64,000 nt of DNA from Hybos culiciformis (GCA_964007475.1 OZ023275.1:10581829-10645828); one strand, 5' to 3'; counted from the stretch's first letter, positions 1 to 11,750 are shown. Translations and numbers: made by a program. Notes: generated by a model not told the origin, from the sequence alone.

Positions 1-415
1 GATTTTAAATAATTTTTAGAATTGGCAGCTATCTTTGAACATTTTTATAAATATAAATATAATTACCCATAATCAGCTTCATAACTAGTTTACTTACCTA
101 CCCATCATTTGAACTAAACACAAATTCGTATTAAGTATTTTACCGAAAATACTTTTTGCCTAAATATTAAGATTTGACTAAGTACTTGATAATTATAATT
201 TCTTATCCCATTCTTATAATTTATCCGAAGTATATTAGTAATAACATCAATCACATTATGATTTACGATCATGAAATTAATTATAAAACAACATTCATTA
301 TCGTTTTTTAAATTAAGTAAGAAGCGAAATAATTTGATATTGATCATTATTGACTTTATTCCCGAAAGCTATGGGTGCAATGCAAACCAATTTTTCTGCA
401 CTTGAAATTTTTAAG
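1..415. other. AT-rich non-coding stretch
   Basis: No splice-flanked or conserved open reading frame is seen here. The short reading frames present are low-complexity and have no recognisable motif. Confidence 0.5.
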
Positions 416-709
416 CAGACGCCGACGCGATCACATTTTTGGTCGCTGCGCCTTAGCAGCGATATTTTAAATTTTTTGGGGCGGCTGCTAAAAAAAAATT
501 TTTCAGCGTCGCTGATAATCGCTAAAAAAAAACCGTTAAAAAAAAAAAAAAAAAAAAAATGTTCGCACTGCTTGGTCTTTTTTTTTTTTTTAAACTTATA
601 TGGCTGCTAGCGATCGCTTTCACCTAAAAAATTTGTCGCTGTTGCTAGGCCAAAAAACGTCGCTGCGTCCCTTGCGGTCGCTGAAAATCTATGATCGCGT
701 CAAAGTCTG
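416..709. mobile_element. hAT-type MITE, family A copy 1
   Basis: The ends read CAGACGCCGACGCGATCA on the left and the reverse complement of CCAGACTTTGACGCGATCA on the right, so the terminal repeat is about CAGACnnnGACGCGATCA. The interior shares blocks such as GCTAGCGATCGCTTTCA with copies at 2988-3251 and 27428-27754. No coding capacity. The flanking 8 bp (TTTTTAAG and GAAATAAG) match only partly, so the target duplication has decayed. hAT assignment rests on the exact 8-bp duplication of copy 2. Confidence 0.7.
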
Positions 710-1599
710 GAAATAAGGCGTAAAACATTCAATAACGATTGTCAGTTACTGAGTTACTGATTTAGTTAGGTAATATCCTCGGTAAAATCGTTTATTTTTT
801 TTTTAAATTATGAACATAAGAACAAAAAACCTAAAACCCTTGTCTACTCATCTTTATAATTGACTTTAAGTTTCAATATTTAGAAAAAAAATTATTAGGT
901 ATGTGAAGTAACATGTTGCGCAATATACTTATTCATATTAGGAATAAATTCCATTTACGATTCTTATCCAAGTTTTCCAGCAACATGTTGTACCTATGCA
1001 TTTTTATCCTGACTCAGATCCATCCATGTATTTTCAAAATCTAGCAGGCAAAGTAGACTACAATTTTATTTAGAGTTTTAGAAACTTTTTCTTTATAATA
1101 TGTTCAGCTAGTGCAAAATTATAAAGTTTAAGCTAAAACTAGTTTAGTTTTGGTTTCCCCATGCAAAATTTCTTTAGTTAGTTACACCAGTTTAAATTTT
1201 GAGCCTCGGTGTGAGCTAATTGTTATTAATTGTTAAAACTATAAAATAAAAGCGGCAAGCAAGAGTTAAATCAGTTATTTGTATTAAATCACAGCATTAT
1301 CTAGGCTTTAATTGATGTGAAAAGATTTGCAAAAACTGTAAAATTTTTAATTAGACCATCTAATTAGCTAGTAATTAGCTTTAAAATTTTCCATTATCTC
1401 ATCACATTGTTATTTTGTGCAATATTTACCCCTTGCTCTGCTAAATTTTTCTCAATCCAACAGAACATGTCGGTTATTTTAAAAAAATAACTCAGTTCCA
1501 AATTTTTAACCCATTAAACCATTTTTAATTCATTAGCAATTTTATGTTCTGCTCATGTTCTTCTAAATTTATTGACTTATAAATTAATCGTACGCGTAC
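710..1599. other. AT-rich non-coding stretch
   Basis: No gene or clear repeat is recognised. The sequence is simple and A/T-rich with stops in all frames. Confidence 0.4.
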
Positions 1600-1945
1600 C
1601 TAGCTATTAAAAATTTGTTGCAAAAATAGATGTTTGAAAAAATTCGTGGCATAAAAAATTCGTTGCTAGGTTTGGATGATTATAAAAAATTGTTGTTGAT
1701 CTCCCAAAATAAGTACCTACTGTTTAAAATAATTCGTTGCTAGCTTTCACAAATTCTTGTATAGAAAAATTAGTTGCTAGCTATCCCAAATTTGGTTATT
1801 AAGAATCGTGGTTGGGTTTCTATAAAAAACCGTGGTTGGCTTCTCAAAATACTTTGTGGAAAAATTTGTTGCTAACTTTTAGAAATTCTTGTATAGCAAA
1901 AAATAATCGACTCTGATTCTTAAAAATATTAAAATTTGTGGAATT
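1600..1945. repeat. Degenerate tandem repeat, AATTCGTTGCTAG-like
   Basis: Variants of a unit of about 30-50 bp recur, each containing AAAATTCGTTGCTAG, AAAATTAGTTGCTAG, AAAACCGTGGTTGG or similar. The spacing is irregular, so this is an old decayed array or a cluster of related short insertions. No coding potential. Confidence 0.45.
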
Positions 1946-2154
1946 GCACCGGTTTCATTAACTCAAGAATAAAAAAAAAAATTACAAAATTCGTGGATAT
2001 TCGTTGTGTATTAATACTTATGTACTCAATTGTTTTTTAAAAAAAAAACATTTCTTATTATTTTTTTTAAAGCTAATGAATAAACCAGGAAATAAAACTT
2101 CGTATATGGTACATCCCTTATAGCGTTTCTGCACTGGCAGTCTTAATATCGGCT

Positions 2155-2509
2155 CTTGCGGACAAATGACATTTTGCAAAATGACATTTGTCTTAAAATT
2201 CAATCGCGGACAAATGACATTTTGAAAAATGACATTTGTCCGCTAAAAATTTTAAAAATCAATCGCGGACAAACGACATTTTGCAAAAAGACGTTTGTCC
2301 GCTAAAAATTTAAAAAATCAATCGCGGACAAATGACATTTTTCCACTAAAGTTTGAAAATTAAATCGCGGACAAATGTCATTTTGCAAAATGTCATTTGT
2401 CCGCTCATTTTGAGATTTTTCTCCGCGGCGGACAAATGTCATTTAGTAAAATACATTTGTCCGCGAAGTTTTCCATACAAATTTCATCGCGGACAAATGT
2501 TACGGCGCC
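2155..2509. mobile_element. Foldback element, GGACAAATG family, copy 1
   Basis: It consists of repeated small palindromes in which GCGGACAAATGACATTT pairs with AAATGACATTTGTCCGC. The right end, ending ACGGCGCC, is the same as in the full copies at 8573-9197 and 55408-55546. The left terminus GGGGGTTnGACAT seen in those copies is missing, so this copy is 5'-truncated. The short reading frames across it are products of the repeat. Confidence 0.7.
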
Positions 2510-2615
2510 GTCTTTTACCATATACAAACAAATCCCAAGAGCCGAAAGAAAGACTCATTACAGTACATACTTTGTCGCTTTGCAGCTTGTAGGTTGTTAT
2601 TTTTTGTTGTTTTTC

Positions 2616-2858
2616 CCAAGATCAATCCATACAGGTTGCGTAATATTGAACAAAAAAGGAAAAAAAAATGGCCGCGACTCTGACGTCATTGATATCCAAT
2701 TTCCATATATTGTTCCATATATTGTTGTTGTTTTTTTCATTTTTTTCTTGAAAAACGCAAATTTTATATAGAAAAATTGAACAGCTGGATATCACTTACG
2801 TCACTTGACATTTGTCATAAAAATCACGTATTACGCAACCTGTATGGATTGATCTTGG
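2616..2858. mobile_element. Small TIR element (MITE), CCAAGATCAATCC family
   Basis: A terminal inverted repeat of about 30 bp starts CCAAGATCAATCCATACAGG and is matched by CCTGTATGGATTGATCTTGG at the other end. The inner part continues the inversion (TGACGTCATTGATATCCA against TGGATATCACTTACGTCA). It is 243 bp with no coding capacity. The target duplication is unclear in T-rich flanks, so the superfamily is not assigned. Confidence 0.75.
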
Positions 2859-2987
2859 TTTTTTCGCTTTAAATTAATTATATCATGGTGGTTACACTTA
2901 TTTCTGTCAAAAAAATAATAACAAACAGAACATGAAATTCATAAACAATGAAAATTTGTTTTTTTTTCTGTCAAAAGTGAGTAGAGA

Positions 2988-3251
2988 CAGACGTACGCAG
3001 CGACGGTTTTTGACCTAACAGTAGCGACAAATTTTTAGGTGAAAGCGATCGCTAGCAGTCATAGAAGTTTTTAAAAAAAAAAAAAAAAAACCAAGCAGCG
3101 ACGAAAATTTTTGTGTTTTTTTTGTTTTTTTTTCGATTTTTTTTTTAAGGGGTTTTTTTTTTTTAGCGATTATCAGCGACGCAGGTTCCAAAAAATTGAA
3201 AATATCGCTGCTAAGCCGCAGCGACCAAAAATATGATCGCGTCGTAGTCTG
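2988..3251. mobile_element. hAT-type MITE, family A copy 2
   Basis: The element starts CAGACGTACGCAGCGAC and ends GATCGCGTCGTAGTCTG. It is flanked by a perfect 8-bp direct repeat AGTAGAGA (2980-2987 and 3252-3259), the hAT target-duplication length. It lies in the opposite orientation to copy 1. No transposase is present, so it is non-autonomous. Confidence 0.85.
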
Positions 3252-3454
3252 AGTAGAGAGAGTCCCTTTGGCAGTGTGTACAACTTTTTCATAAGACTGC
3301 TTTAGGACGTCTTCATATTGCCAGTCCAGAAAGGTATAATTAAAAATAATAATCGAAAACCTGGAAAGCAAACACAAGCAGGCTCAGACGCCGTGGATTT
3401 TTTCATGACGACGACTTATAGTGACTGAGCTGTGAAAAACGTGAGACCGCGCAA

Positions 3455-3590
3455 GTACTTTTCCGTTAGCCGGGCGCAAATGTACGGCAAAAAAAATTGT
3501 GAATCAAGTCGCAAAGCGAAGCATAAATGTTACCGAAAACTTATGGTCATTTAAAATGAATAGTTTTTTCGTGCGCTAACGGAAAAGTAC
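3455..3590. mobile_element. Short TIR element, family B (GTACTTTTCCGTTAGC)
   Basis: The ends GTACTTTTCCGTTAGC and GCTAACGGAAAAGTAC are exact inverted repeats. The body is closely similar to the left arm of the 474-bp palindrome at 12727-13200, joined directly to the right terminal repeat. This is a miniature or deletion form of that element. A TA target, as in Tc1/mariner-type elements, is possible (GTA/TAC at the ends) but not proven. Confidence 0.7.
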
Positions 3591-6340
3591 CATTATATTA
3601 CATAAGTAATAAATATATTTTATTCATATCATAGTTAGTTAAAATTTTAAACAAAACTTAGATATAGGTTACCTAAGTAATTATTTTTTTTTATTAAAGT
3701 AGGTATACCTACATTTTTTTTTAAATAAAAATCCACATGCATTGACACATTTAATGCTTTATAATATACCTACATACTTAGATGCATAAAAAAAAATTCT
3801 TATAGTTTATTTATATGCTTATGTAAGTAAGAATCTTATATAGGTATATATATATTTTAAATATCTATTATGAAGTAATTAAAAGAACATTGCAAAAAAA
3901 ATTATTTTGTTCTGTTATAGGTACCTTTCCTATACATAGAATTCTTACCTACTCCTTTAAAATACCTAGGTACCTGCTTAATTAAGATAGTTTAGCCGCG
4001 CAAAGATTATGGAATTATCTTTATACAAATACGATAATCATAATATAATATAATATTATAAATAAATAAGTTATTAAGTATATTTACTTACTTGAGTAAA
4101 AATTTATATAAGAATACTTAAGTATAAATAGGTAACTAGGTACCTATATTTTTATAATCTTTCAGAAAAATTCTTACATTGTTCTAGAATTTTATAGGTA
4201 AGTAGATATCCATTTATTTTAGACAGATCTTTCATTATTTGAATTTTAGATCATTCAAATTGTTTATTTTAAATCCTTTCAATAAAAATAAATAAATAAA
4301 TATTAAAACATCATTTAAGTATTAAATGTAACTACTTACCTATAAATGATTATATCTATGTAAGTTACTTTAGTAAAAAAACCAATTGTGAAATCATTTC
4401 TTAGAAAACACAACACAATCTGATTCATAATATTTTTGAAAATATATTACATACTAAAATAAATATATTTGTTCATTTTAATTTACGTCATTAAATAAAT
4501 ATATGTATTTATTTACCCACTTATCTATTTGAATTCTCGTTTTATTCTAGAACGTATATACCTTATATACTTACTTACATACTTTTTAAAAACATTCTTA
4601 ATAAGCTTCAAATTGCATTTTTTTCTATTAAATAAATTTATATATGTAGTTACATTTTTTTTGCGCAATTCACGTTGCTTTAAAAATAAAGTTTGTTTTG
4701 GTTTATTCAACGCGTTCGCACCTAAAAATATTTCCGGGAAAAAGTGGAAATTTCCACTTCTAAAAGTACTTTCATACTTGATAGATAGGAAAGAATTTGA
4801 TTGTTTTGGGGGAAAAAAGGTGCGAACACATATAAGTAGGTAATTAGATACCAGCATAGGTGAAGTACCTATTACATTCAGTGTACGTAGGTACCTACAT
4901 TTTTTTTCAATTATTTAGGTAGGTGCCTACCTACCTAAGCAACATAGTAGGCTTCAATATTCTAATGAGTATATATTTTGTAAAACGAAATGGGTAAGTA
5001 GATTACCTACTTATGTTTAAAATTCAAGTAAATGCTTTTTAACTTTTCAATTTTGAAAATAGGTACCTATTAAGTAAGTAATACCAATTCTACAAAATAC
5101 GTTAAAAATTGTTAGACCATGAAATCCGGTTTGTTTTTTGGAACTAATTAAGTATCTGAAGTTAAATACCCACATGGTTAAATACCTACAAAAAAATCAA
5201 ATTGAATAGATATACTTAGTAATCTTAAATTGAATAGGCAAATGAATATACTTAGGTATACTTATATATTATAAAGATACAAACCTTTGATCGCAAATTT
5301 TTTGTAATCCATAACTTTCTTTTTTGATTCAAGGTAAACAATTAGTCTTCTAAGGTTAATCCTTTTAAGTATTTTCCAAAAAAATTAAATCAATCATGAT
5401 TGCTAGGTAAAGTTATTGTTAGGTTTTTTATGTTTTTTGACACTTTAAAATTTTATTTTATGTCATTTTTTTTTTTAAGTTAAATAATTACTTAGGCAAA
5501 TTTTTGTTTGTTTCAACGGTTTCAACTAAATAGGACCTCTTATTCACTTAAAAAAAATATTTGTATAAAATTAATTTTATTAAATTTTATTTTTCTTTTA
5601 TAGATAGAACAGTAAGTGCTTGGTAAGTACCTATAAACAAAGAAAATAGAAGTAGGTACTAAGATTTGCTATAACTAATGAACTCAAAATTCTCCATTTC
5701 TTTGCCCAGTTGTTGATGATAGTTAAGAGGAAACTAATCACATGAGAAGACGAAATCTAGGCATGTCAATTACAATTCTCCTTCACCAGCTAATAGGTAG
5801 ATACTTGGTGGGTTGCTTTAATTTCAAAATAAACATGTAGGTACGTCGGACATAGAAGAACATGAAAAATTAAGACTTTTTTGGAAATATATAAGATTTG
5901 GTCTGATAAAAATATAAGCTAGTAAGGTTAAAACTAACTTAGCTGTAGGTAGATATTACATATATTTTTTTTTCTGGGCCAAAATTTAAAACGTTAAAAA
6001 AAAAGAAGATAGGTACTTAAAAGTCATTCACATTAACACACAGCAGAGTGCAGCAGCAGACAGACAAGAAAAAGGAAGATTTATTTGTTATACCTAGATA
6101 GGTAGGTAGGTATATTGGTTACCTATGTATGTTCACAGAAAAACATGTAAAATTTTTTCAAATTAAAATAAAAAAAAAATAAATAAATTTTTCTTTGCTG
6201 GATTCAATAATAATGATGATGTGGTGAATTGATTTTTTATGTAGGTACATAAAAAGGCAAAAAAAAAAAAAAGAATTTAGGAATAAAATTAATTTTTTGA
6301 TTAAAAAAAAAAAAATTGCATTTTGCAAATAATAAAAAAT
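3591..6340. other. AT-rich stretch with scattered TAGGTACCTA runs
   Basis: No gene is recognised. Short AGGT/ACCT-rich palindromic motifs (GGTACCTAC, TAGGTAGGTAGG) recur throughout, for example near 4890-4930 and 6098-6113. Overlapping reading frames on both strands near 4525-4857 are not supported by any motif. Confidence 0.5.
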
Positions 6341-7268
6341 TTTAGCGACGACTTAATCACTACCGGCTAATAAACAGCGCCTCCCCCGCTAGACGGCTAG
6401 CACAAACACACACACACAACACACACATCCATAAACAAAACACAAACAAAAATGGGAGATTTTTTTTTTAATAAAATAAATCCATTTTCTTGAAAAAAAA
6501 AAAATTTATTTAATAAATTTTAAAAATTATTTTCTTAAAAATGAATATTTTAATTTATTTAATAATATTCTTAACAAATATATTTTTATTTTTTTTTTTA
6601 ATTTTCATAAAATTATTTTACTTCTTTTTTGTAGAGATAGGTATTTTTTTTTAGCTTTCTTTTCCTTTTTTTTTTTTTTTTTCTTTTAAATTAGGTAAAT
6701 TTATGAAGAAGACAATAATTTCAGATCAAATATTACAATTTACAAAAATATTATTTTGCTTCACTTTTTTTAATTAATTTTCTTTCTTTTTTTTCATTAA
6801 TTTGTATATAATTTTCCAATTTTTGTTTAACTTTTCTTTGTTTTTATTTAAAAAAAAAATATATTTATTTATTTTTTTCCCGTCTGACTGAAAATTCTAT
6901 TTCGTCCGAGAAAATAAATCAAAATCACTCGCAGCGTTTCGTGGTCAGCGAACACTAAATCGTGAAATTAAAGACACCATGGAAAAATTTTGGAAAATTT
7001 TCGAAATCGAAAAATGGTGAAACTTATATTTCAATGCTTCAAGCAACAAAACTATGCTATATACTTGGTTAGAATGAGATAGATTTAGTGTTTCGAATGG
7101 TCTACAGTTTACACAATAATGGCAGAGCCATTTTCTAATAAATTGTTTGATTAAGAGCCCTCAATCATTACCAACACTAAGATTTATCAGCCGTGTAGTT
7201 GAAATGTAAACAAAACTTTTCGTAGGGATAATAAATAAAAAATTCCCACTAGTTTTGAAATTTTTGTT
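6341..7268. other. Non-coding, with a less AT-rich patch and a solo TTAA-element end
   Basis: A patch around 6345-6440 (CACTACCGGC, CGCCTCCCCCGC, then a CA run) and another near 6885-6960 are less AT-rich than their surroundings and could belong to an unannotated 5' exon or promoter. No reading frame supports this. TTAAGAGCCCTCAAT at 7151-7165 matches the terminus of the TTAA-target family found at 24267-24807, apparently as a solo end. Confidence 0.35.
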
Positions 7269-8344
7269 CAGGGATGCCAGATTGGAGAATTTTTTCCCCA
7301 AACTGGGGAAATTTTTAATTTCGGGAGAAAAAATAAAGTTAAAAAAAACGTGGGGAAAAATTTGAGGAAAATATTTTTTTCTGAGGAAAATTTGAAGAAA
7401 TTCATAAATATTGTGCTAACGTTGGCCATCAACAATATTTAAAATTTCAGACTCATAAATTTTTTTTACCCTAATGATTTTAAGAAATTGATATCATTAC
7501 GACATTCTTCTACGTACGTTGAACTCAAAATCCATTGTTGAAACTAAACTTTTTGATTTACAACATATAAGTACCGCATAAAATTTGAACACATTAAAAA
7601 TTTGAGGAAATCTTGCAAAAACAAGCTGTTTTTGGGGAAAAACTCCAGTGAGTAAGACCGTTAAACAATTTTTTTTTTGTTATTTAGGGCAAAAAAAAAT
7701 TTTAGTACACAAAATTATAAAAAAAAATAAGGCTAAAGTGCAGTTTATGTGAACCTCTCAGAAACGGCTGAAACTTGAAGGGGGGGTAGAGGCGGTGCCC
7801 AAACTTCCAAAACTGAAATCAGTTCTTGGGGCTCGGGCCCCGTTTCGGAGATATGGCCCCTCAAAGTTTTCATACATTTTGTATGGGCAATTTTTTTTTT
7901 TGCTCGATTTGCCCCATTTTTTTGTAGAGAGTGTAGGGGGTGCCCCAAAACAAGACCCCCAAAACAAAACCCCCCACTGACCAACCACCAGACCGCCCGC
8001 CCGCCGCCCCCCACCCCCTCCTCTTGTTTTGGGGCACCCCCTTTATCCTTTTCCCAAAAATAGGGCCAATCAGGCAAAAAAAAAAAATTGCCCATACAAA
8101 AATGTATGAAAACTTTGAGGGGCCATATCTCCGAAACGGGGCCCGAGCCCCAAGAACTGATTTCAGTTTTGGAAGTTTGGGCACCGCCTCTACCCCCCCT
8201 CCAAGTTTCAGCCGTTTCTGAGAGGTTCACATAAACTGCACTTACGCCAAAAATAATTTGAGGATTTTTTTTAAAAAAGTGTCTGTTTTGGGGAAATTTC
8301 TTAAAAATTTGAGGAAATTTCATTTATTCCATCTGGCAGCCCTG
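7269..8344. mobile_element. Non-autonomous hAT element, 1,076 bp
   Basis: A perfect 8-bp target duplication TTTTTGTT flanks it (7261-7268 and 8345-8352). The terminal inverted repeats are CAGGGATGCCAGATTGGA and, from the right, CAGGGCTGCCAGATGGAA. The internal flanks are rich in GGGGAAATTT-like sequence. It carries a GC-rich palindrome at 7736-8243 that looks like a separate insertion. No transposase is present; reading frames inside it come from the palindrome. Confidence 0.9.
7736..8243. repeat. GC-rich foldback palindrome inside the hAT element
   Basis: The left arm beginning AAGTGCAGTTTATGTGAACC is repeated inverted on the right, ending CATAAACTGCACTT, with near-perfect arms of roughly 165 bp. 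The spacer contains CCGCCCGCCCGCCGCCCCCC. Composition is strikingly GC-rich against the surroundings. A relative lies at 54405-54762. The overlapping open frames on both strands are side effects of the palindrome. Confidence 0.85.
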
Positions 8345-8572
8345 TTTTTGTTCGCTATGTTGGTCGGTAGTGATTTTTGCTGCCTTTTTTTGTTTTGTTT
8401 TAAACATTAAAAATAAATTTAAATTAAATAATAAAATTTTATCTTCATTTTATAAGTTTTTTATTAGTTTATTAAAAAAATTAATAATTTTCTACAATTA
8501 TGAAAAATACTGAATACATTATATATAATTACTGTAAAAATAAAGTACAGAAAATTTCAAATACTTTCAAAT

Positions 8573-9197
8573 GGGGGTTGGACATTTGTCCGCGATTTGT
8601 TTTTGTATCGCGGACATCAAAATGACATTTGTCCGCGATTCGAAATGACTTTTGTCCGCCGCGGACAAATTTCATTTGGTAAAATGTCATTTGTCTGCGA
8701 TAAAAATTAATCGCGGACAAATGACTTTTTGCAAAATGACATTTGTCCTCTAAATATCTGAAAAATCAATCGCGGACAAATGACACTTGTCCGCTAAAAA
8801 TTTAAAATTTCAATCGCGGACAAATGACATTTTGCAAAATGACATTTGTCCGCTAAAAAAACTGAAAAATCAATCGCCGACAAATGACATTTTGCGAAAT
8901 GACATTTGTCCGCTAAAAATTTAAAATTTCAATCGCAGACAAATGACATTTTGCAAAATGACATTTGTCCGCTAAAAATTTTAAAAATCAATCGCGGACA
9001 AATGACATTTTGCAAAATGACATTTGTCCGCTAAAGTCAGAATATTCAATCGTGGACAAATGTCATTTTGAAAAATGTCATTTGTCCGCGGCGGATAAAT
9101 GTCATTTTACAATCGCGGACAAATGTCATTTTGTAAAATGACATTTGTCCGCGAAGTTTTCCATACAAATTTCATCGCGGACAAATGTCACGGCGCC
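8573..9197. mobile_element. Foldback element, GGACAAATG family, copy 2
   Basis: A perfect 8-bp duplication TTTCAAAT flanks it (8565-8572 and 9198-9205). The left end is GGGGGTTGGACATTTGTCC and the right end ACAAATGTCACGGCGCC. The interior holds eight to nine hairpin units, each pairing GCGGACAAATGACATTTTG with its inverse and separated by short AAAAATTTAAA-type spacers. No coding capacity. The 8-bp duplication fits hAT, but the termini are not the usual CAG/TAG, so it is left unclassified. Confidence 0.9.
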
Positions 9198-9290
9198 TTT
9201 CAAATACTTTTCAAATACAATTACTTTGTATTCAGTACTTTATCAAATCCAATTACTTTTTTAAAAAAGTGAAATATGCACAATTATTAA

Positions 9291-11011
9291 GCTGACCAGA
9301 ATTAGAACATGTGCGAGGAGCTTCTTGTCCAATCGGATACAGACTGTAGTGTTAGGCGATATCATTAGTTGTTTCACAAAGATCGCGGTAGGCGTTCCCC
9401 AGGGAAGTGTTCTGGGACCTCTACTATTCTTGGTCCACATTAACGATATGGTCAATCTACCGTTAACAGGTGAATTATTCCAATTTGCCGACGATACTTC
9501 TCTTTTTTACCGTGCGATTAACTCAGTTGATCTAAAATGTACTATTGATTGAGGCTGACCTTGCTGTATTGTTACATTTTTTTACAATTAATAAATTATA
9601 TTTAAATGTCTCGAAAACAGTTTTCGTAATATTTCGAACACTCAATAAAATAATCACTCCAATTTCTCTCTCTATTAATGGATAAACTGTTGTTGAATCA
9701 GCTAGTATTAAATATTTGGGTATTTATCTTACTAATCATCTCAAATAATCATATTGATCACCTAAGGAAAAAAGTATTACCTGGTCTAGGGATATTATAT
9801 AAATTCGGCAATCATCTCAACACTTATACTAAGCAACTTTTATACTATTGATTAATTCACTGTCACATTTCTAGCTTGACCCTTATTTGGGCAAGCGCTG
9901 GAAACAGCATAGTTCAGCCCATCCAACGTATTCAGAATAAAGCCCTTAAATTAGTCTTCAACTTGAACACACTTTTGCCCACAACTGACTTATATAGATT
10001 TACTTCAAATTTTAGTATTTATCTGTAAAAACCTGAATTCTATTGGATATCATACCTTAATATTTCAAAACTAATCTAATAATTTTGGTACTCGCCCAAG
10101 TAACCAATTATTATTGGTGAGACGAATTAGACTTGAAATATCTAGGCAAAAAATATCTTCTTTTGGTACCAGCCTATATAATACTTTTCCTCAACAATTA
10201 AAACTTTCTAATTCAATTTCTCAGTTCAAATCTGGAGTTGCACAGTGGATCGTCGACAACTACCCACCCTAAACGGTATAACCAGTATAAATCAGTATAA
10301 ACTGATTCTATTAATTTTTTAGTTTTTAAAATTTCTATATTTTTATATGCTTGTACCGAGAATGTAACACTTACTAACAAATGCTAATGTATATTAATTT
10401 AGATACGCTACAGTAAAAAGCCATAATCTAAACAAAGCATTAGTATTTTAAAGTCTAAGATTTATAGATAAATAATAAAATTAAATTAATGAATTCAATT
10501 GTTATTAATATAGTTATAAATGTAACGATTTGTTTTTTTTTTAAGTGAATTACTTTTGTAATGATCTTTTTTATAATTAAATTGTTGCCAGTATTAGACC
10601 CAATAAGGCATTTGCATGGGGCACATATAATAACAAATTCTGAACTATTTCTTTTCTGTATTAAGTAACTAGTTTTATTATAAATGAATTAAAAAAAAAA
10701 TAAAAAATCGTCAGTCTTGATTTTTCTGCAGTCATTAGGTTATTATAAATAGAAAATATTCCCTCTACATTGGTGTTCTTTCCGGATACACACAAAGCTA
10801 GTTTTTATGTTGTCGAGTGTGTTCGAGCTCAACGCATAGTATGTACAAATGGAATGGTGTTTGTTTAAGTGCAATGGTACAAAATTTAATATTTTTAAGT
10901 TAAAGGACGACACATTTTTTCCACAGGAGGACAAAGGAGGACATGAGTTTTGAGGAGGACAAAGCGGAAACAAGGAGGAAAATTCTCCTCAAAGGAGGAC
11001 GTATGGTCAGC
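9291..11011. mobile_element. TTAA-flanked insertion with GCTGACCA ends
   Basis: TTAA occurs at both borders (9287-9290 and 11012-11015), immediately followed by GCTGACCA and its inverse TGGTCAGC. The right part is rich in AGGAGGACAAAGGAGGAC-like sequence. The inverted repeat is short (8 bp), and the left border overlaps a possible reading frame of the LINE fragment, so the boundaries are tentative. Confidence 0.45.
9292..10690 (+). pseudogene. Decayed non-LTR retrotransposon, reverse transcriptase 3' part
   Basis: The plus strand encodes the second half of a LINE reverse transcriptase. It includes the palm motif GVPQGSVLGPLLFLVHINDM (9393-9452) and the catalytic box FADDTS (about 9480-9497). 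After a frameshift near 9550 come the fragments NKLYLNVSKT and IKYLGIYLTNHLK, and a C-terminal end FKSGVAQWIVDNYPP stopping near 10272. The style is that of CR1/Jockey-like elements. Endonuclease and N-terminal parts are absent. Frameshifts and internal stops make it non-functional. An A-rich run near 10690 may mark the 3' end. Confidence 0.85.
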
Positions 11012-11141
11012 TTAAATTATTTTGCATTCAGTACTTTATCAAATTCTATTGCTTTTTTAAAAAAGCATTCTGTACATACTTTTCAAATACAATTACTTTG
11101 TATTAGTAATTGGAATTACTTGAAATTTTACAGTATTAATT

Positions 11142-11750
11142 AATTAAACTAAAGGAAATTAATTAAAAAAATAATTGATTATATGATTTTTTAACTATAT
11201 TTTTAGCTATTTAAAACGCATCAAGACAATTTAGCTGTTTATATAGATATTTTGGAAGAAAAACTAAAGCTTTACCATAGCTTTTTTGAGAACATGTAGC
11301 TAGCTATAAAAAAAATTCTTCTGGCATCACTGAGAAAATTGTTAGACAAGATGACAAGGATGTAGGAGGAATGTTGAGAAGACTTTTTAAAGGGATATTT
11401 TTCTATTTAATTTGTACATATCGACCGTGAAATAAACTATATGACATTGATTCATATGAAAAACCAAAATAATTTATGTGGCATTTAAATATATGCAAAC
11501 CGAAATAAAATGTACGCAATCCATACCTAATAAAGATTACTGCTTGTTCAAATCATAGTATGTAATCCATAAATGTATTATTGCGGTTTCAAAACGAAAA
11601 TTGCAGCGTTTTTACCGTTGCGGAATTTCATACAAACTTTTCTGCACCGATAACGTTTTTCTTACAATTTCCGATGAAAAATATTAATAATTAAACAAAT
11701 AAACAAAAATCAATTTAAAAAAAAAATTATTTTATTTAAATAAAAAAAAA
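11142..11750. other. AT-rich non-coding stretch
   Basis: No gene or repeat border is recognised. Confidence 0.4.

Larger units (their letters stand above)
8531..11141. mobile_element. hAT-like remnant hosting nested insertions
   Basis: The outer ends are CTGTAAAA (8531) and TTTTACAG (11141). Subterminal sequence AATTTCAAATACTTT and ACAATTACTTTGTATT matches the ends of the hAT element at 40466-42230. The body is split by a foldback element (8573-9197) and a TTAA-flanked insertion (9291-11011). The terminal CAGAG of the better-preserved relative is missing or altered, and the flanks TATAATTA and TATTAATT match only partly. Confidence 0.55.

Noticed and set aside
2353..2771. Plus-strand frames at the first foldback copy
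   Set aside because: Peptide follows the GGACAAATG repeat and a TIR element; no independent support.
4525..4857. Mirror-image frames of about 105 residues on both strands
   Set aside because: Low-complexity Lys/Asn/Phe composition, no motif, no splice context.
6341..7000. 5' exon or promoter of a gene
   Set aside because: Only base composition suggests it; no reading frame or downstream exon could be linked within the window.
7745..8323. Overlapping frames on both strands as a gene
   Set aside because: They read through the two arms of a palindrome inside a hAT element; the same peptides occur in both directions.
8573..9197. CRISPR array
   Set aside because: Repeats are palindromic hairpins without unique spacers, in a eukaryotic transposon with target-site duplication.
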